Assembly (NCBI RefSeq): GCF_003149145.1
Contig: NZ_QGDQ01000001.1
Coordinates: forward strand, 124,001-188,000
Origin: Quadrisphaera granulorum
GTDB lineage: Bacteria > Actinomycetota > Actinomycetes > Actinomycetales > Quadrisphaeraceae
Direction of reading: 5' to 3'
DNA: 64,000 nucleotides
Program-made: the position numbers and the translations under genes
Shown: positions 10,067 through 18,331 of the stretch, piece by piece
Layout: the number at the start of each line of letters is the position of its first letter
Numbering within the stretch: the first letter of the stretch is position 1
The notes under the pieces: model-generated
What the model saw: the letters and a program-made list of their open reading frames with translations, nothing else
Told to the model about the DNA's origin: nothing
The model's database searches: none

Positions 10067-11134
10067 GTGACAGCGCTGGAGACGAACGCCGCCCCTGTGG
10101 ACGGCGCAGCCGCCGACGCGCGCGATGGGGGGCCCCGCCGCAAGCAGGTGCTGCTCGCAGCGCCCCGTGGCTACTGCGCCGGGGTCGACAGGGCGGTCGA
10201 GACGGTGGAGAAGGCCCTCGAGCACTACGGCGCCCCCGTCTACGTGCGCAAGGAGATCGTCCACAACAAGCACGTCGTCGAGGTGCTGAGCCGTCGCGGC
10301 GCCGTCTTCGTCGACGAGACCGACCAGGTGCCCGAGGGCGCCCGCGTCGTCTTCTCCGCCCACGGCGTCTCCCCGGCGGTCCGCGAGGCCGCCGCGGCCC
10401 GGTCGCTGCAGACCCTCGACGCCACCTGCCCGCTGGTCACCAAGGTCCACCGCGAGGCCGTGCGCTTCGCCCGAGACGGGTACTCGATCCTCCTGGTCGG
10501 CCACGAGGGCCACGAGGAGGTCGAGGGCACCGCGGGCGAGGCCCCCGACCACGTCACCTTGGTCGACGGACCCGAATCAGTGGACGCCATCGAGGTTCCC
10601 GACCCCTCCCGGGTGGTCTGGCTGTCGCAGACCACGTTGTCCGTCGACGAGACCATGGAGACCGTCCGCCGCCTGCGCGAGAAGTTCCCGCAGCTGGCGG
10701 ACCCGCCCTCGGACGACATCTGCTACGCCACGCAGAACCGCCAGGTCGCGGTGAAGAAGGTGGCCGCTCGCGCTGACCTCGTGATCGTGGTCGGCTCGGC
10801 CAACTCCTCCAACTCCGTGCGCCTCGTCGAGGTGGCGCTGCAGCACGGGGCGACGTCCTCCTACCGCGTCGACTCCGCCGCCGAGCTGCGCGACGAGTGG
10901 TTCGACGGCGTGGACGTCGTGGGGGTGACCTCGGGCGCCTCGGTGCCGGAGGTCCTCGTCGACGACGTGCTGGCCTCCCTCGCCGATCGCGGCTACGGAG
11001 AGCCGGAGGAGGTCCGCACCGCCACCGAGGACCTCGTCTTCTCGCTGCCGCGCGAGCTGCGCACCAACCTCGGGCTGACGCCCACGGGCGGCTCGGGGCG
11101 CGGCGGCGCGTCGTCGTCCTGCTCGACCAGCTGA
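10067..11134 (+). CDS. ispH: 4-hydroxy-3-methylbut-2-enyl diphosphate reductase
   Basis: 355 residues. It carries out the last step of the MEP isoprenoid pathway, reducing HMBPP to IPP and DMAPP. The three cysteines that hold its iron-sulfur cluster are conserved: Cys37 in GYCAGVDRA, Cys121 in ATCPLVTK and Cys219 in ICYATQNRQ, as are the IVHNKHVVE and GSANSSNS segments. The GTG at 10067 is chosen because a -10 box lies 6 bases upstream; the frame is open further up but would overlap xseA. The Ser/Gly-rich tail is not conserved. Confidence 0.95.
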   Translation: MTALETNAAPVDGAAADARDGGPRRKQVLLAAPRGYCAGVDRAVETVEKALEHYGAPVYVRKEIVHNKHVVEVLSRRGAVFVDETDQVPEGARVVFSAHGVSPAVREAAAARSLQTLDATCPLVTKVHREAVRFARDGYSILLVGHEGHEEVEGTAGEAPDHVTLVDGPESVDAIEVPDPSRVVWLSQTTLSVDETMETVRRLREKFPQLADPPSDDICYATQNRQVAVKKVAARADLVIVVGSANSSNSVRLVEVALQHGATSSYRVDSAAELRDEWFDGVDVVGVTSGASVPEVLVDDVLASLADRGYGEPEEVRTATEDLVFSLPRELRTNLGLTPTGGSGRGGASSSCSTS

Positions 11135-11139
11135 CGCAG

Positions 11140-11472
11140 GTGCCTGGTGCTGGCGGTGGCCCGCTGGGGGGCGACTGGGTCTCCGGGGAGCGGGTGTTCG
11201 GGCCGCCTGCCGGCACGTTCGACGCTGACTGGCTCGTGCCGGTGGTGCGCGAGGCGGTGCCCGACGCCTCCCACGAGCGGGTGCGGGAGGCCGTGGTCCG
11301 CGTGTGGGCGGTGCTGCGGGAGGAGGCGGCCTTTCGTGGCTGCGCGCCGGCTGACGTGCCGCTGGACGTGGTGGGGTCACGCCTGGGCTCCTCCGACCAG
11401 CCCGCGGACCGCGTCGACGAGGCGGCGCTGACCGCCGTCCGGGCTGCCGTGCGCGCCTACGGCGTCCGCTGA
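11140..11472 (+). CDS. Small hypothetical protein after ispH
   Basis: 110 residues from GTG at 11140, five bases after the ispH stop, so probably translated with it. Third-position G/C bias is strong throughout, which supports real coding. The protein has an acidic helical centre (DADWLVPVVREAVPDASHER) and no motif or membrane segment that I recognise. The function is unknown; the boundaries rest on codon bias and proximity. Confidence 0.55.
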   Translation: MPGAGGGPLGGDWVSGERVFGPPAGTFDADWLVPVVREAVPDASHERVREAVVRVWAVLREEAAFRGCAPADVPLDVVGSRLGSSDQPADRVDEAALTAVRAAVRAYGVR

Positions 11473-11487
11473 CCCACCCACGCCCCT

Positions 11488-11550
11488 CCGCGACGATCAC
11501 GCGCCTGCGCGCCACTTCCCCGCGACGATCAAGCAGATCCGCGCCACCCC
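11488..11550 (+). repeat. 33-bp intergenic repeat, two diverged copies
   Basis: Two units about 32 bases apart share the core CCGCGACGATCA. The second (about 11519-11550), with GATCAAGCAGATCCGCGCC, is the reverse complement of the repeat units at 12569-12667 on the other side of the AbiEi/DUF559 gene. Copies therefore bracket that gene in inverted orientation. Confidence 0.7.
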
Positions 11551-11556
11551 ACGCAG

Positions 11557-11588
11557 TTGTCCACAGGTAACCGCTCGCCTGTGGATGA
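11557..11588. other. Inverted pair of DnaA-box-like 9-mers
   Basis: TTGTCCACA (11557-11565) and TGTGGATGA (11580-11588) face each other and extend to an 8-base inverted repeat TCCACAGG / CCTGTGGA. The first matches the high-G+C DnaA-box consensus. There are no replication genes nearby, so this is unlikely to be an origin. It could titrate DnaA, or be a hairpin linked to the downstream gene, 40 bases away. Confidence 0.4.
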
Positions 11589-11627
11589 CCGAAGCGGGGT
11601 GAGGGCTCTCCCCGCCACTCTGCGACG

Positions 11628-12572
11628 GTGTCTCACCGACGGATGCCGCCTCGTGAACCGCTCCTGCCGTTCACCCGACGTGACCTCCGCAGCGTGGGGG
11701 TGAGTCAGCGGACGGTCGACAGGTATCTCGCCGCCGGCCTCCTCTGCGAGCCGGTCACCGGTGTGTACTGCGACGCCCGGACCGTTGATGACGACGCCGT
11801 GCGGATCCAGATTCTGGCGCTCGCGATGCCCGAGGGGGCCGCGGCCACGAGGGGCACGGCGGCGTGGATCCACGGCTTCGACCCGCGCGCACCGCACGAA
11901 CGCGGAGGTCCGCTGCAGCTGGAGTGCGTCGTCGACCCCAGCTCCGGGCTCCTCCTGCCACGGCGCCGGGGGCTGATCACCCATCACGACCGGCTTCCGG
12001 CCGGAGACGTCATCGCGGTGGGCGGGATCCCTGTGACGAGCGTCGACCGGACTGCGCTCGACGTCGCGAGGTTCCTCGCGCCGCACATGGGACTGGCCGT
12101 GGTGGACGCCATGGCCCACGCCGGCCTCATCGACCCCGCGTCGCTGCGGCAGCGCTACGAGGAGTGGCCCGAGCGGCAGCGGTGGATGGGGCGGGGCAAG
12201 CGGACCCTGGAGCTGTGCGAGCCGAAGTCGGAGTCATTCGGCGAGTCGTGGACGCGGCTGCGCGTCATCGACGCGGGCTTCCCGCGACCCGAGCCTCAGA
12301 TCTGGGTGCCCGAGGAGCGTCCAGGCGCGTTTCGCCTCGACATGGGGTGGCGGGAGGTGCGTCGTGCGATCGAGTTCGATGGCGAGGAGGACCACTCCAA
12401 GGACGACGACCGCGACCGTGACGACGATCGCCGCGAGAGGCTCCGCCGCGACTACGGCTGGACCGTGTGGCCGGTGCGCAAGGGCGACGTCCTTGGCTGG
12501 GACATGAACCTCGAGCGCGCCGTCGGGGAGCTGTTGGGCCTGGAACCGAAGATCCGCAGGCGAATGTGGTGA
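11628..12572 (+). CDS. AbiEi-like N-domain plus DUF559/Vsr-like nuclease-fold protein
   Basis: 314 residues from GTG (ATG at 11643 also possible). The N-terminus (about 12-60; FTRRDLRSVGVSQRTVDRYL then GVY) resembles the winged-helix domain of AbiEi type IV antitoxins. The C-terminal part (about 220-300) has the DUF559/Vsr-like pattern: an Arg-rich LDMGWREVRRAIEFDGEEDH core, a very acidic DDDRDRDDDRRERL helix, and a DYGWTVWPVRKGDVL strand. Such stand-alone fusions are widespread in actinobacteria without an AbiEii toxin partner, and none is present here. A role in nucleic-acid processing or regulation is inferred. The gene is enclosed by inverted 33-bp repeats, and its stop codon lies inside the right-hand array. 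Confidence 0.75.
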   Translation: MSHRRMPPREPLLPFTRRDLRSVGVSQRTVDRYLAAGLLCEPVTGVYCDARTVDDDAVRIQILALAMPEGAAATRGTAAWIHGFDPRAPHERGGPLQLECVVDPSSGLLLPRRRGLITHHDRLPAGDVIAVGGIPVTSVDRTALDVARFLAPHMGLAVVDAMAHAGLIDPASLRQRYEEWPERQRWMGRGKRTLELCEPKSESFGESWTRLRVIDAGFPRPEPQIWVPEERPGAFRLDMGWREVRRAIEFDGEEDHSKDDDRDRDDDRRERLRRDYGWTVWPVRKGDVLGWDMNLERAVGELLGLEPKIRRRMW

Positions 12573-12667
12573 CGCGGATCCGCTTGATCGACGCGGTGAG
12601 GGTGACGCGGATCCGCTTGATCGTCGCGGTGAGGGTGGCGCGGAGGTGCTTGATCGTCGCGGCAGGG
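12569..12667 (-). repeat. Three tandem 33-bp repeats
   Basis: Units at 12569-12601, 12602-12634 and 12635-12667. The first two differ by one base (GATCGACGC versus GATCGTCGC); the third is more diverged but keeps CTTGATCGTCGCGG. They are the reverse complement of the copies at 11488-11550. Units abut directly with no unique spacers, so this is not a CRISPR array. The first unit overlaps the stop codon of the upstream gene. Confidence 0.85.
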
Positions 12668-12695
12668 CAGGGCAGGGCAGGGCAGGGCAGGGCAG
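12661..12695. repeat. (GGCAG)7 microsatellite
   Basis: Seven perfect copies of the pentanucleotide GGCAG immediately follow the 33-bp tandem array and end 18 bases from the stop of the GH15 gene. Replication slippage should make copy number variable between strains. It lies outside coding sequence. Confidence 0.9.
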
Positions 12696-12712
12696 GACGA
12701 CGACGGGGCGGG

Positions 12713-14521
12713 TCAGCCGCCGAGGGCGCGGTCGAGGTTCACGGCCGCGCTGATGAGCGCCAGGTGCGTGAACGCCTGCGGGAAGTTGCCCAGGGCCTCC
12801 CCGGCCGGGCCGATCTCCTCGGCGTACAGCCCCAGGTGGTTGGCGTAGGTGAGCATCTTCTCGAAGGTCAGGCGCGCCTCCCGCAGCCGCCCGGCCCGGG
12901 TGAGCGCCTCGACGTACCAGAAGGAGCAGAGGTTGAAGGTGCCTTCGTCGTCGTCGAGACCGTCGTGGCCGTCGATGGCGTAGCGGGAGACGAGGCTGTC
13001 CGCCACGAGCGTGTCGCCGATCCGGTCGAGCGTGGACAGGAAGCGCGGGTCGGTGGGGCCGGAGAACTTCACCAGCGGCATGACCAGCAGCGAGGCGTCG
13101 AGCGTGCGGCTGCCCGGGTACATCGTGTAGGCGCCGAGCTCGGGGTCCCAGCACTCCTCCTGCACGAAGCGGTAGGCCTTGGCGCCCAGGCGCCGCCACC
13201 GCTCGGTGGGCGCCGGCAGCCCGCGGGAGCGGGCCAGGCGGACGGCGCGGTCGTACGCGACCCACGTCATGAGTGCCGAGTACGTGAACCGCTGCCGGGG
13301 GCCGCGGACCTCCCAGACGCCCTCGTCGGGGGTGTCCCAGTTGTCGGCCAGCCAGTCGAGCCGGCGCGACAGGGTGGACCACAGGTCCCACGAGATCGGC
13401 ACCTCGCGGTTGAAGAGGTAGACGGAGTCCATGAGCTCGCCGTAGACGTCGAGCTGGCGCTGACCGACGGCGTTGTTGCCGATGCGCACCGGGCGTGAGC
13501 CGCGGTAGCCCTCGAGGTGGTCGAGCACCTGCTCGGGGATGTGCTCGCTGCCGTCCACCGCGTACATGATCATAACGTCGCGTTCGGCGTCGGCGGCCTC
13601 GCAGCGCCGTTGCACCCAGTCCATGAACGCCGACGCCTCGTCCAGGTACCCCAGTCGCATGAGGCCGTAGGTGGTGAACGCGGCGTCGCGCAGCCAGGAG
13701 TAGCGGTAGTCCCAGTTCCGTGAGCCCCCGAGCGCCTCCGGCAGCGACGTCGTCGGTGCGGCGACCAGCGCGCCGGTGGGGTGGTAGACGAGCAGCTTGA
13801 GCGTCAGCGCGGAGCGCTGCACCACCTCGCGCCAGCGGCCGCGGTAGCGCGACTTCGCCGACCACCGCTGCCAGTAGTCGTTGGTGGTCTCGAAGAGCTC
13901 GTCGACCTCCCCGTCCTTCAGCGGGTGCACCTCGCCGCGCCACTCCAGGACGACGTCGACCTGCTCGCCGTCCTCCAGGGCGAGCTCGGCGACGACGCCG
14001 GGGCCGCCGCGCCCGCGCTCCACCACCTTCAGGTGCACCGGTGGCTTGACGCGCAGGACGAAGCGCCCGGCGGGGGAGGTGAAGACGGCGCCCACTCCGT
14101 CCACGAGGTGCACCTCGTGACGCGCTCGTCCGTAGTCGAAGGCGGGGGAGCAGTCGAGGGTGAACTCCGCCCGGCCGCGCACGGCCCGCGCGCGGCGGAC
14201 CAGGAGGTCGCGCGGGGCTGCGGTGCTGGAGGTCTCCGGGACCATGAAGTCGACGACTTCACCCACCGCGTCCCTGCCGAGGAAGCGCGTCAGCAGGATG
14301 TTCGTGTCGGGCAGGTACAGCTGCTTGGGCCGGGAGGCCGTCCGGGCACTGAGCCGGAAGGAGCCGCCGCGGTCGGCGTCGAGCAACGACGCGAACAGCG
14401 ACGGCGCGTCGAAGCGGGCCGGGCAGTACCAGTCGACGGTGCCGTCGGTGCCGACCAGCGCGGTGGTGCGCAGGTCTCCGATGACACCGTGCTCCTCGAT
14501 CGGCAGGTAGCGGTCAGGCAC
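12713..14521 (-). CDS. Glycoside hydrolase family 15 (glucoamylase/trehalase-like)
   Basis: 602 residues, GTG start. An N-terminal beta-sandwich domain (PIEEHGVIGDLRTTALVG onward) precedes an (alpha/alpha)6 catalytic barrel containing GGSRNWDYRYSWLRDAAFT, the GYRGSRPVRIGNNAVGQRQ segment and a C-terminal EEIGPAGEALGNFPQAFTH, where a catalytic glutamate is expected. There is no signal peptide, so it acts in the cytosol. Intracellular GH15 proteins of this type hydrolyse alpha-glucosidic bonds, and some actinobacterial ones are trehalases; the sequence alone does not decide the substrate. It stands alone, with no trehalose genes nearby. Confidence 0.88.
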   Translation of the reverse strand: MPDRYLPIEEHGVIGDLRTTALVGTDGTVDWYCPARFDAPSLFASLLDADRGGSFRLSARTASRPKQLYLPDTNILLTRFLGRDAVGEVVDFMVPETSSTAAPRDLLVRRARAVRGRAEFTLDCSPAFDYGRARHEVHLVDGVGAVFTSPAGRFVLRVKPPVHLKVVERGRGGPGVVAELALEDGEQVDVVLEWRGEVHPLKDGEVDELFETTNDYWQRWSAKSRYRGRWREVVQRSALTLKLLVYHPTGALVAAPTTSLPEALGGSRNWDYRYSWLRDAAFTTYGLMRLGYLDEASAFMDWVQRRCEAADAERDVMIMYAVDGSEHIPEQVLDHLEGYRGSRPVRIGNNAVGQRQLDVYGELMDSVYLFNREVPISWDLWSTLSRRLDWLADNWDTPDEGVWEVRGPRQRFTYSALMTWVAYDRAVRLARSRGLPAPTERWRRLGAKAYRFVQEECWDPELGAYTMYPGSRTLDASLLVMPLVKFSGPTDPRFLSTLDRIGDTLVADSLVSRYAIDGHDGLDDDEGTFNLCSFWYVEALTRAGRLREARLTFEKMLTYANHLGLYAEEIGPAGEALGNFPQAFTHLALISAAVNLDRALGG

Positions 14522-14583
14522 GCCGGAACCCTAGTGAACCGTGTCTCCGCGCCGGGGTTCGGACGGCGGCTCAGGCGGACGAT

Positions 14584-15813
14584 TTAGACGCTCCGCTGGG
14601 CGTGGATCGGCGGGCCGGTCAGGTCGGTGACCGTCTGGCGCCCGTCGTGGCTGCTGGGTGGCACCACGAGCTCGGGGGCCGTGAGGGGACGGGGCAGGGT
14701 GTCGACGACGGGGACGTCGGGCACGGTGACGTCGGTGAGGTCGAGCGCGCCCATCCGCCGTGCCGAGACCAGCACGCGGGTCTCCAGGGTGCCGACGACC
14801 TTGTTGTAGTCGTCGACGGCGCGCGCCAGGGTTCGGCCGAGCTTGCCCGTGTGCTCCCCGAGGGTGGCGAGCCGTCCGTGCAGCTCACGGCCGATGGTGA
14901 ACAGCTCGCGCGCGCCGTCGGACAGCGCCGCCTGCTGCCAGGTGATGGCGACCGTGCGCAGCAGGGCCAACAGTGTGGTGGGCGTGGCCAGCACCACCTT
15001 GCGGGCCATGGCGTGTTCGAGCAGGGCCGGGTCGGCCTCGCAGGCCGAGGCGAGGAAGGCCTCACCGGGGACGAAGCAGATGACGATCTCCGGGGCGGGC
15101 TGGAACGCCGTCCAGTACTGCTTACCGGCCAGGGCCTCGACGTGGCCGCGCAGCGCGCGAGCGTGCTCGGTGGCCGCCGCGGCGGCGCGCCGCTCGCCGA
15201 GCGCCGCCCCGGGCGCCAGACCGTCACGCGCGTTGAGGAACGCCGCCAGCGGCGCCTTCGCGTCGACCACGACGTGCTTGCCCCCGGGCAGGTGGACGAC
15301 GGCGTCGGGGCGCACCGCCTCGCCGTCGCTGTTGACACCGACGGCCTGCACGTCGAAGTCGACCCGTTCGAGCATCCCGGCGTGCTCCACCACCCGGCGC
15401 AGCTGCACCTCGCCCCAGGCGCCGCGCACGTTGGGGGAGCGGAGCGCGCCCGCCAGCGACTCGGTCTGGTGGCGCAGCGCCTCCCCGGAGGCGGCGACCT
15501 GCTGCAGCGTGGCCCCGAGGCGCCCGTACTGCTCGGCACGATCGCGCTCGAGCTGCTGCACCTGCCGCTCGATGCGCGCCACCGAGCTGCTCACGGGCGC
15601 CAGGACGGCGGCCAGCTCCCGCTCCTCCTCGTGCTCGGAAGCCAGCTGGGCCTCGAGCACGTCGACCCGGGACGCGAGCAGGTCTCGCTCGGCGGCTACC
15701 TGCGCGGCCCGGAGCCGTTCGCGCCCGATGACCACCTGCCATGCGCCCGCAGCGCCGACCGCCGCCCCCGCGACGAGGGCGAGCAGCACCACCAGCAGCG
15801 AGAGCGCGTCCAC
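14584..15813 (-). CDS. rmuC: DNA recombination protein RmuC homologue
   Basis: 409 residues from GTG at 15813, preceded by GAGG. An N-terminal membrane anchor (about 3-25; LSLLVVLLALVAGAAVGAA) leads into a coiled coil (about 35-110) and the RmuC domain with RGAWGEVQLRRVVEHAGM, VVDAKAPLAAFLNARDG and the FVPGEAFL segment. The family resembles nucleases and limits recombination at inverted repeats. It is divergent from ychF. An alternative GTG lies at 15837. Confidence 0.88.
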   Translation of the reverse strand: MDALSLLVVLLALVAGAAVGAAGAWQVVIGRERLRAAQVAAERDLLASRVDVLEAQLASEHEEERELAAVLAPVSSSVARIERQVQQLERDRAEQYGRLGATLQQVAASGEALRHQTESLAGALRSPNVRGAWGEVQLRRVVEHAGMLERVDFDVQAVGVNSDGEAVRPDAVVHLPGGKHVVVDAKAPLAAFLNARDGLAPGAALGERRAAAAATEHARALRGHVEALAGKQYWTAFQPAPEIVICFVPGEAFLASACEADPALLEHAMARKVVLATPTTLLALLRTVAITWQQAALSDGARELFTIGRELHGRLATLGEHTGKLGRTLARAVDDYNKVVGTLETRVLVSARRMGALDLTDVTVPDVPVVDTLPRPLTAPELVVPPSSHDGRQTVTDLTGPPIHAQRSV

Positions 15814-15898
15814 GTCCTCGACGGTCCCACGCGGCACCGACAGCCCGTGCCTGAACTGCGCAGCACGGCGCGTCGCCGTGACTGACGCCGCGCTCGCG

Positions 15899-15904
15899 TA
15901 GGCT
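15899..15904 (+). promoter_or_regulatory. TAGGCT -10 box of ychF
   Basis: TAGGCT ends 9 bases before the ychF GTG, the spacing expected for a leaderless or near-leaderless transcript. There is no ribosome site between them. Confidence 0.5.
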
Positions 15905-15913
15905 CCCCTTCCC

Positions 15914-16999
15914 GTGGCGCTCACCATCGGCATCGTCGGCCTGCCCAACGTCGGCAAGTCCACCCTCTTCAACGCCCTGACGAAGAACTCGGTGCTGGCG
16001 GCGAACTACCCGTTCGCGACGATCGAGCCGAACACGGGCGTCGTCCCCCTCAACGACCCGCGGCTCGACAGGCTCGCCGAGGTGTTCGGCAGTGAGCGCA
16101 CGGTGCCCGCCACCGTGACCTTCGTGGACATCGCGGGCATCGTCCGCGGCGCCTCCGAGGGCGAGGGCCTGGGCAACAAGTTCCTCGCCAACATCCGCGA
16201 GGCCGACGCGATCTGCCAGGTGGTCCGTGCCTTCGCCGACCCGGACGTCGTCCACGTCGACGGTCGCGTCGACCCCAAGGCCGACATCGAGACGATCGCC
16301 ACCGAGCTCGTGCTCGCCGACCTGCAGACCCTCGAGCGCGCGGTGCCGCGCCTCGAGAAGGAGGTCAAGGGCAAGAAAACCGACCCCGCGGTGCTCGCGG
16401 CGGCGGTCGCGGCACAGGGCGTGCTCGACCAGGGCATCACCCTGTTCGCCGGAGCTGGCGCCGCCGGAGTGGACGTCGAGCAGCTGCGCACCCTCGGTCT
16501 GCTCACCACCAAGCCGTTCCTCTTCGTCTTCAACGTCGACGAGGCCGGCCTCGTCGACGAGGCGCGCCGTGCCGAGCTGACCTCCCTCGTGGCGCCCGCC
16601 CAAGCGGTGTTCCTCGATGCCCAGCTCGAGGCCGACCTGGCCGAGCTCGACGACGACGAAGCCGCCGAGCTCCTCGCCAGCGTCGGCCAGAGCGAGCCCG
16701 GACTCGACATCCTGGCGCGCGCGGGCTTCGAGACCCTCGGCCTGCAGACCTACCTCACAGCCGGCCCCAAGGAGTCGCGCGCGTGGACCATCCGCCGCGG
16801 CGCCACCGCGCCCGAGGCAGCCGGCGTCATCCACACCGACTTCCAGAAGGGCTTCATCAAGGCCGAGGTCATCGGCTTCGAGGACCTCGTGGCGGCCGGC
16901 TCCGTGGCGGAGGCCCGCAAGAGCGGCAAGGCCCGCATCGAGGGCAAGGAGTACGTCATGACCGACGGCGACGTCGTGGAGTTCCGCTTCAACGTCTGA
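15914..16999 (+). CDS. ychF: Redox-regulated ATPase YchF (OBG family)
   Basis: 361 residues from GTG. A P-loop GLPNVGKSTLFNALTKN at about residues 8-24, switch II DIAGIVRGASEGEGLGNKFL, the C-terminal TGS domain with FQKGFIKAEVIGFEDL, and the end MTDGDVVEFRFNV identify the family clearly. Despite its G-protein fold, YchF prefers ATP. It associates with ribosomes and takes part in stress responses and translation. Near-universal gene of normal length, single transcription unit. Confidence 0.96.
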   Translation: MALTIGIVGLPNVGKSTLFNALTKNSVLAANYPFATIEPNTGVVPLNDPRLDRLAEVFGSERTVPATVTFVDIAGIVRGASEGEGLGNKFLANIREADAICQVVRAFADPDVVHVDGRVDPKADIETIATELVLADLQTLERAVPRLEKEVKGKKTDPAVLAAAVAAQGVLDQGITLFAGAGAAGVDVEQLRTLGLLTTKPFLFVFNVDEAGLVDEARRAELTSLVAPAQAVFLDAQLEADLAELDDDEAAELLASVGQSEPGLDILARAGFETLGLQTYLTAGPKESRAWTIRRGATAPEAAGVIHTDFQKGFIKAEVIGFEDLVAAGSVAEARKSGKARIEGKEYVMTDGDVVEFRFNV

Positions 17000-17121
17000 C
17001 CCTGGGTCAAGGCGCGTTTCGGGCTGCGGTCTGTGCGCCCGGGCGGGTGCACCTGCCTGTCGACGTTGCTGCTCCCAGGTCCGTGTGGTCATCTGATCTC
17101 ACGATGCGAGGGGAGTCACCG

Positions 17122-18285
17122 ATGGTCGAGCGTTCGCCGGCGCCTGAGCAGGCCGAAGCTCCCGCCCAACAGTCCGCCCAACAGTCCGCCGAGGTGCCGG
17201 GCGAGCACGCCGGAGAGAAGCGCCCAGGCGGCGCGAAGCCGTCACGCCGCGCGGTGATCGGCGCGGGCGTCGGCGCTGTCGCCGCCGCTGGGCTCGCCAC
17301 CTGGGCAGCGGTGCGGTTCGGCGGGGGAGACGAGGACGGCGCCGCGCCGTCGCCGTCGTCGTCCTCCTTCGTCCCCCGGTCCTGGATCTCCGGTGCCGCG
17401 GGAGAAGGCGTGGCTGACGGCGCGTACGCCGCCGCCCGCGGCAGCGACATCGCGGTGTCGGCCACGTGGTTCGACAACAACGAGGCGCAGCTCGAGCTGT
17501 ACACGCTGCAGCCGGGGGCGGAGTTCGCCACCTGGGACAAGCCGCTGGACATCTCCCTCGGCGCCATCGACATGAAAAACCACGGGGAGACCTGGGCCCA
17601 GGCCGCGGCGGGCGCCTACGAGGACCGCTGGCGCCAGTCGCTGACGTTGCTCCGTGACATCTGGGGAGACCGCCAGGCCACCGCCTACATCCGGTTCGCC
17701 CACGAGATGAACGGCGACTGGTACCCATGGAAGGTCGTCTCGGACGACGTCGCCGACTTCAAGACGGCGTGGGACCGCTACCGCTCCATCCAGCAGGCCG
17801 TGTTCTCCGCATCGAAGCTCGTGCTCTGCTTCAACCGGGAGTCGTCGAAGTCCGGGTACGACTGGCGCGAGCTGTACCCCGGCGACGGGCTCGTCGACGT
17901 CATGGGCGTCGACTACTACAACCAGTTCGGCGCCATCGAGACCGCGGAGCAGTGGGACGCGTCGATGACCTCGAAGGACGCCTTCGGCGCACCCAAGGGT
18001 CTGCAGGGCCACCTGGACTTCGCGAAGCAGGTCGGCCTACCGCTGGCGGTGTCGGAGTGGTCCGGCAACGCCGACGAGGGCGACTACCCCGTGTTCGTGC
18101 AGAAGATGCACGAGTTCTTCTCCCGCCACGGCGGCACCGGGGCCGGTGAATTGCTCTACGAAGTCCAGTTCAACGTGGACATGGACGGCTCCAACCGCAA
18201 GTTCCTCCTGGTCACCCCGAAGACGCGCATGCCGAAATCTGCCAAGGCGTACACCAGCCTGCGCTGGGGAGGCCCCAGCTCCTGA
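17122..18285 (+). CDS. Tat-exported glycoside hydrolase, GH26-like
   Basis: 387 residues. ATG at 17122 is preferred over ATG 17104 because GAGGGGAG lies 6-7 bases before it. A long N-terminal tail leads to a twin-arginine signal (SRRAVIGAG, residues 41-49, then a hydrophobic core), so the folded enzyme is exported. The catalytic domain (about 85-387) has RFAHEMNGDWYPW with Glu195 as proposed acid/base, and AVSEWSG with Glu312 as proposed nucleophile, in the positions expected for clan GH-A family 26 (beta-mannanases and related beta-glucanases). The likely substrate is a plant or fungal beta-mannan or glucan. No sugar importer is adjacent. Confidence 0.83.
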   Translation: MVERSPAPEQAEAPAQQSAQQSAEVPGEHAGEKRPGGAKPSRRAVIGAGVGAVAAAGLATWAAVRFGGGDEDGAAPSPSSSSFVPRSWISGAAGEGVADGAYAAARGSDIAVSATWFDNNEAQLELYTLQPGAEFATWDKPLDISLGAIDMKNHGETWAQAAAGAYEDRWRQSLTLLRDIWGDRQATAYIRFAHEMNGDWYPWKVVSDDVADFKTAWDRYRSIQQAVFSASKLVLCFNRESSKSGYDWRELYPGDGLVDVMGVDYYNQFGAIETAEQWDASMTSKDAFGAPKGLQGHLDFAKQVGLPLAVSEWSGNADEGDYPVFVQKMHEFFSRHGGTGAGELLYEVQFNVDMDGSNRKFLLVTPKTRMPKSAKAYTSLRWGGPSS

Positions 18286-18331
18286 CCCTGCCTCAAGTCC
18301 GCCGCCAGCGAACCGATGGGGAGAGGTATAG

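Noticed and set aside
11557-11588. Possible replication origin
   Set aside because: Only two DnaA-like boxes, no A+T-rich stretch and no dnaA, dnaN or parAB nearby.
12569-12667. Possible CRISPR array
   Set aside because: Repeats abut with no unique spacers and no cas genes are present; it is a tandem repeat.
15224-17092. 622-codon minus-strand frame across rmuC and ychF
   Set aside because: Runs antisense through ychF, whose protein is unmistakable; composition is that of a mirrored frame.
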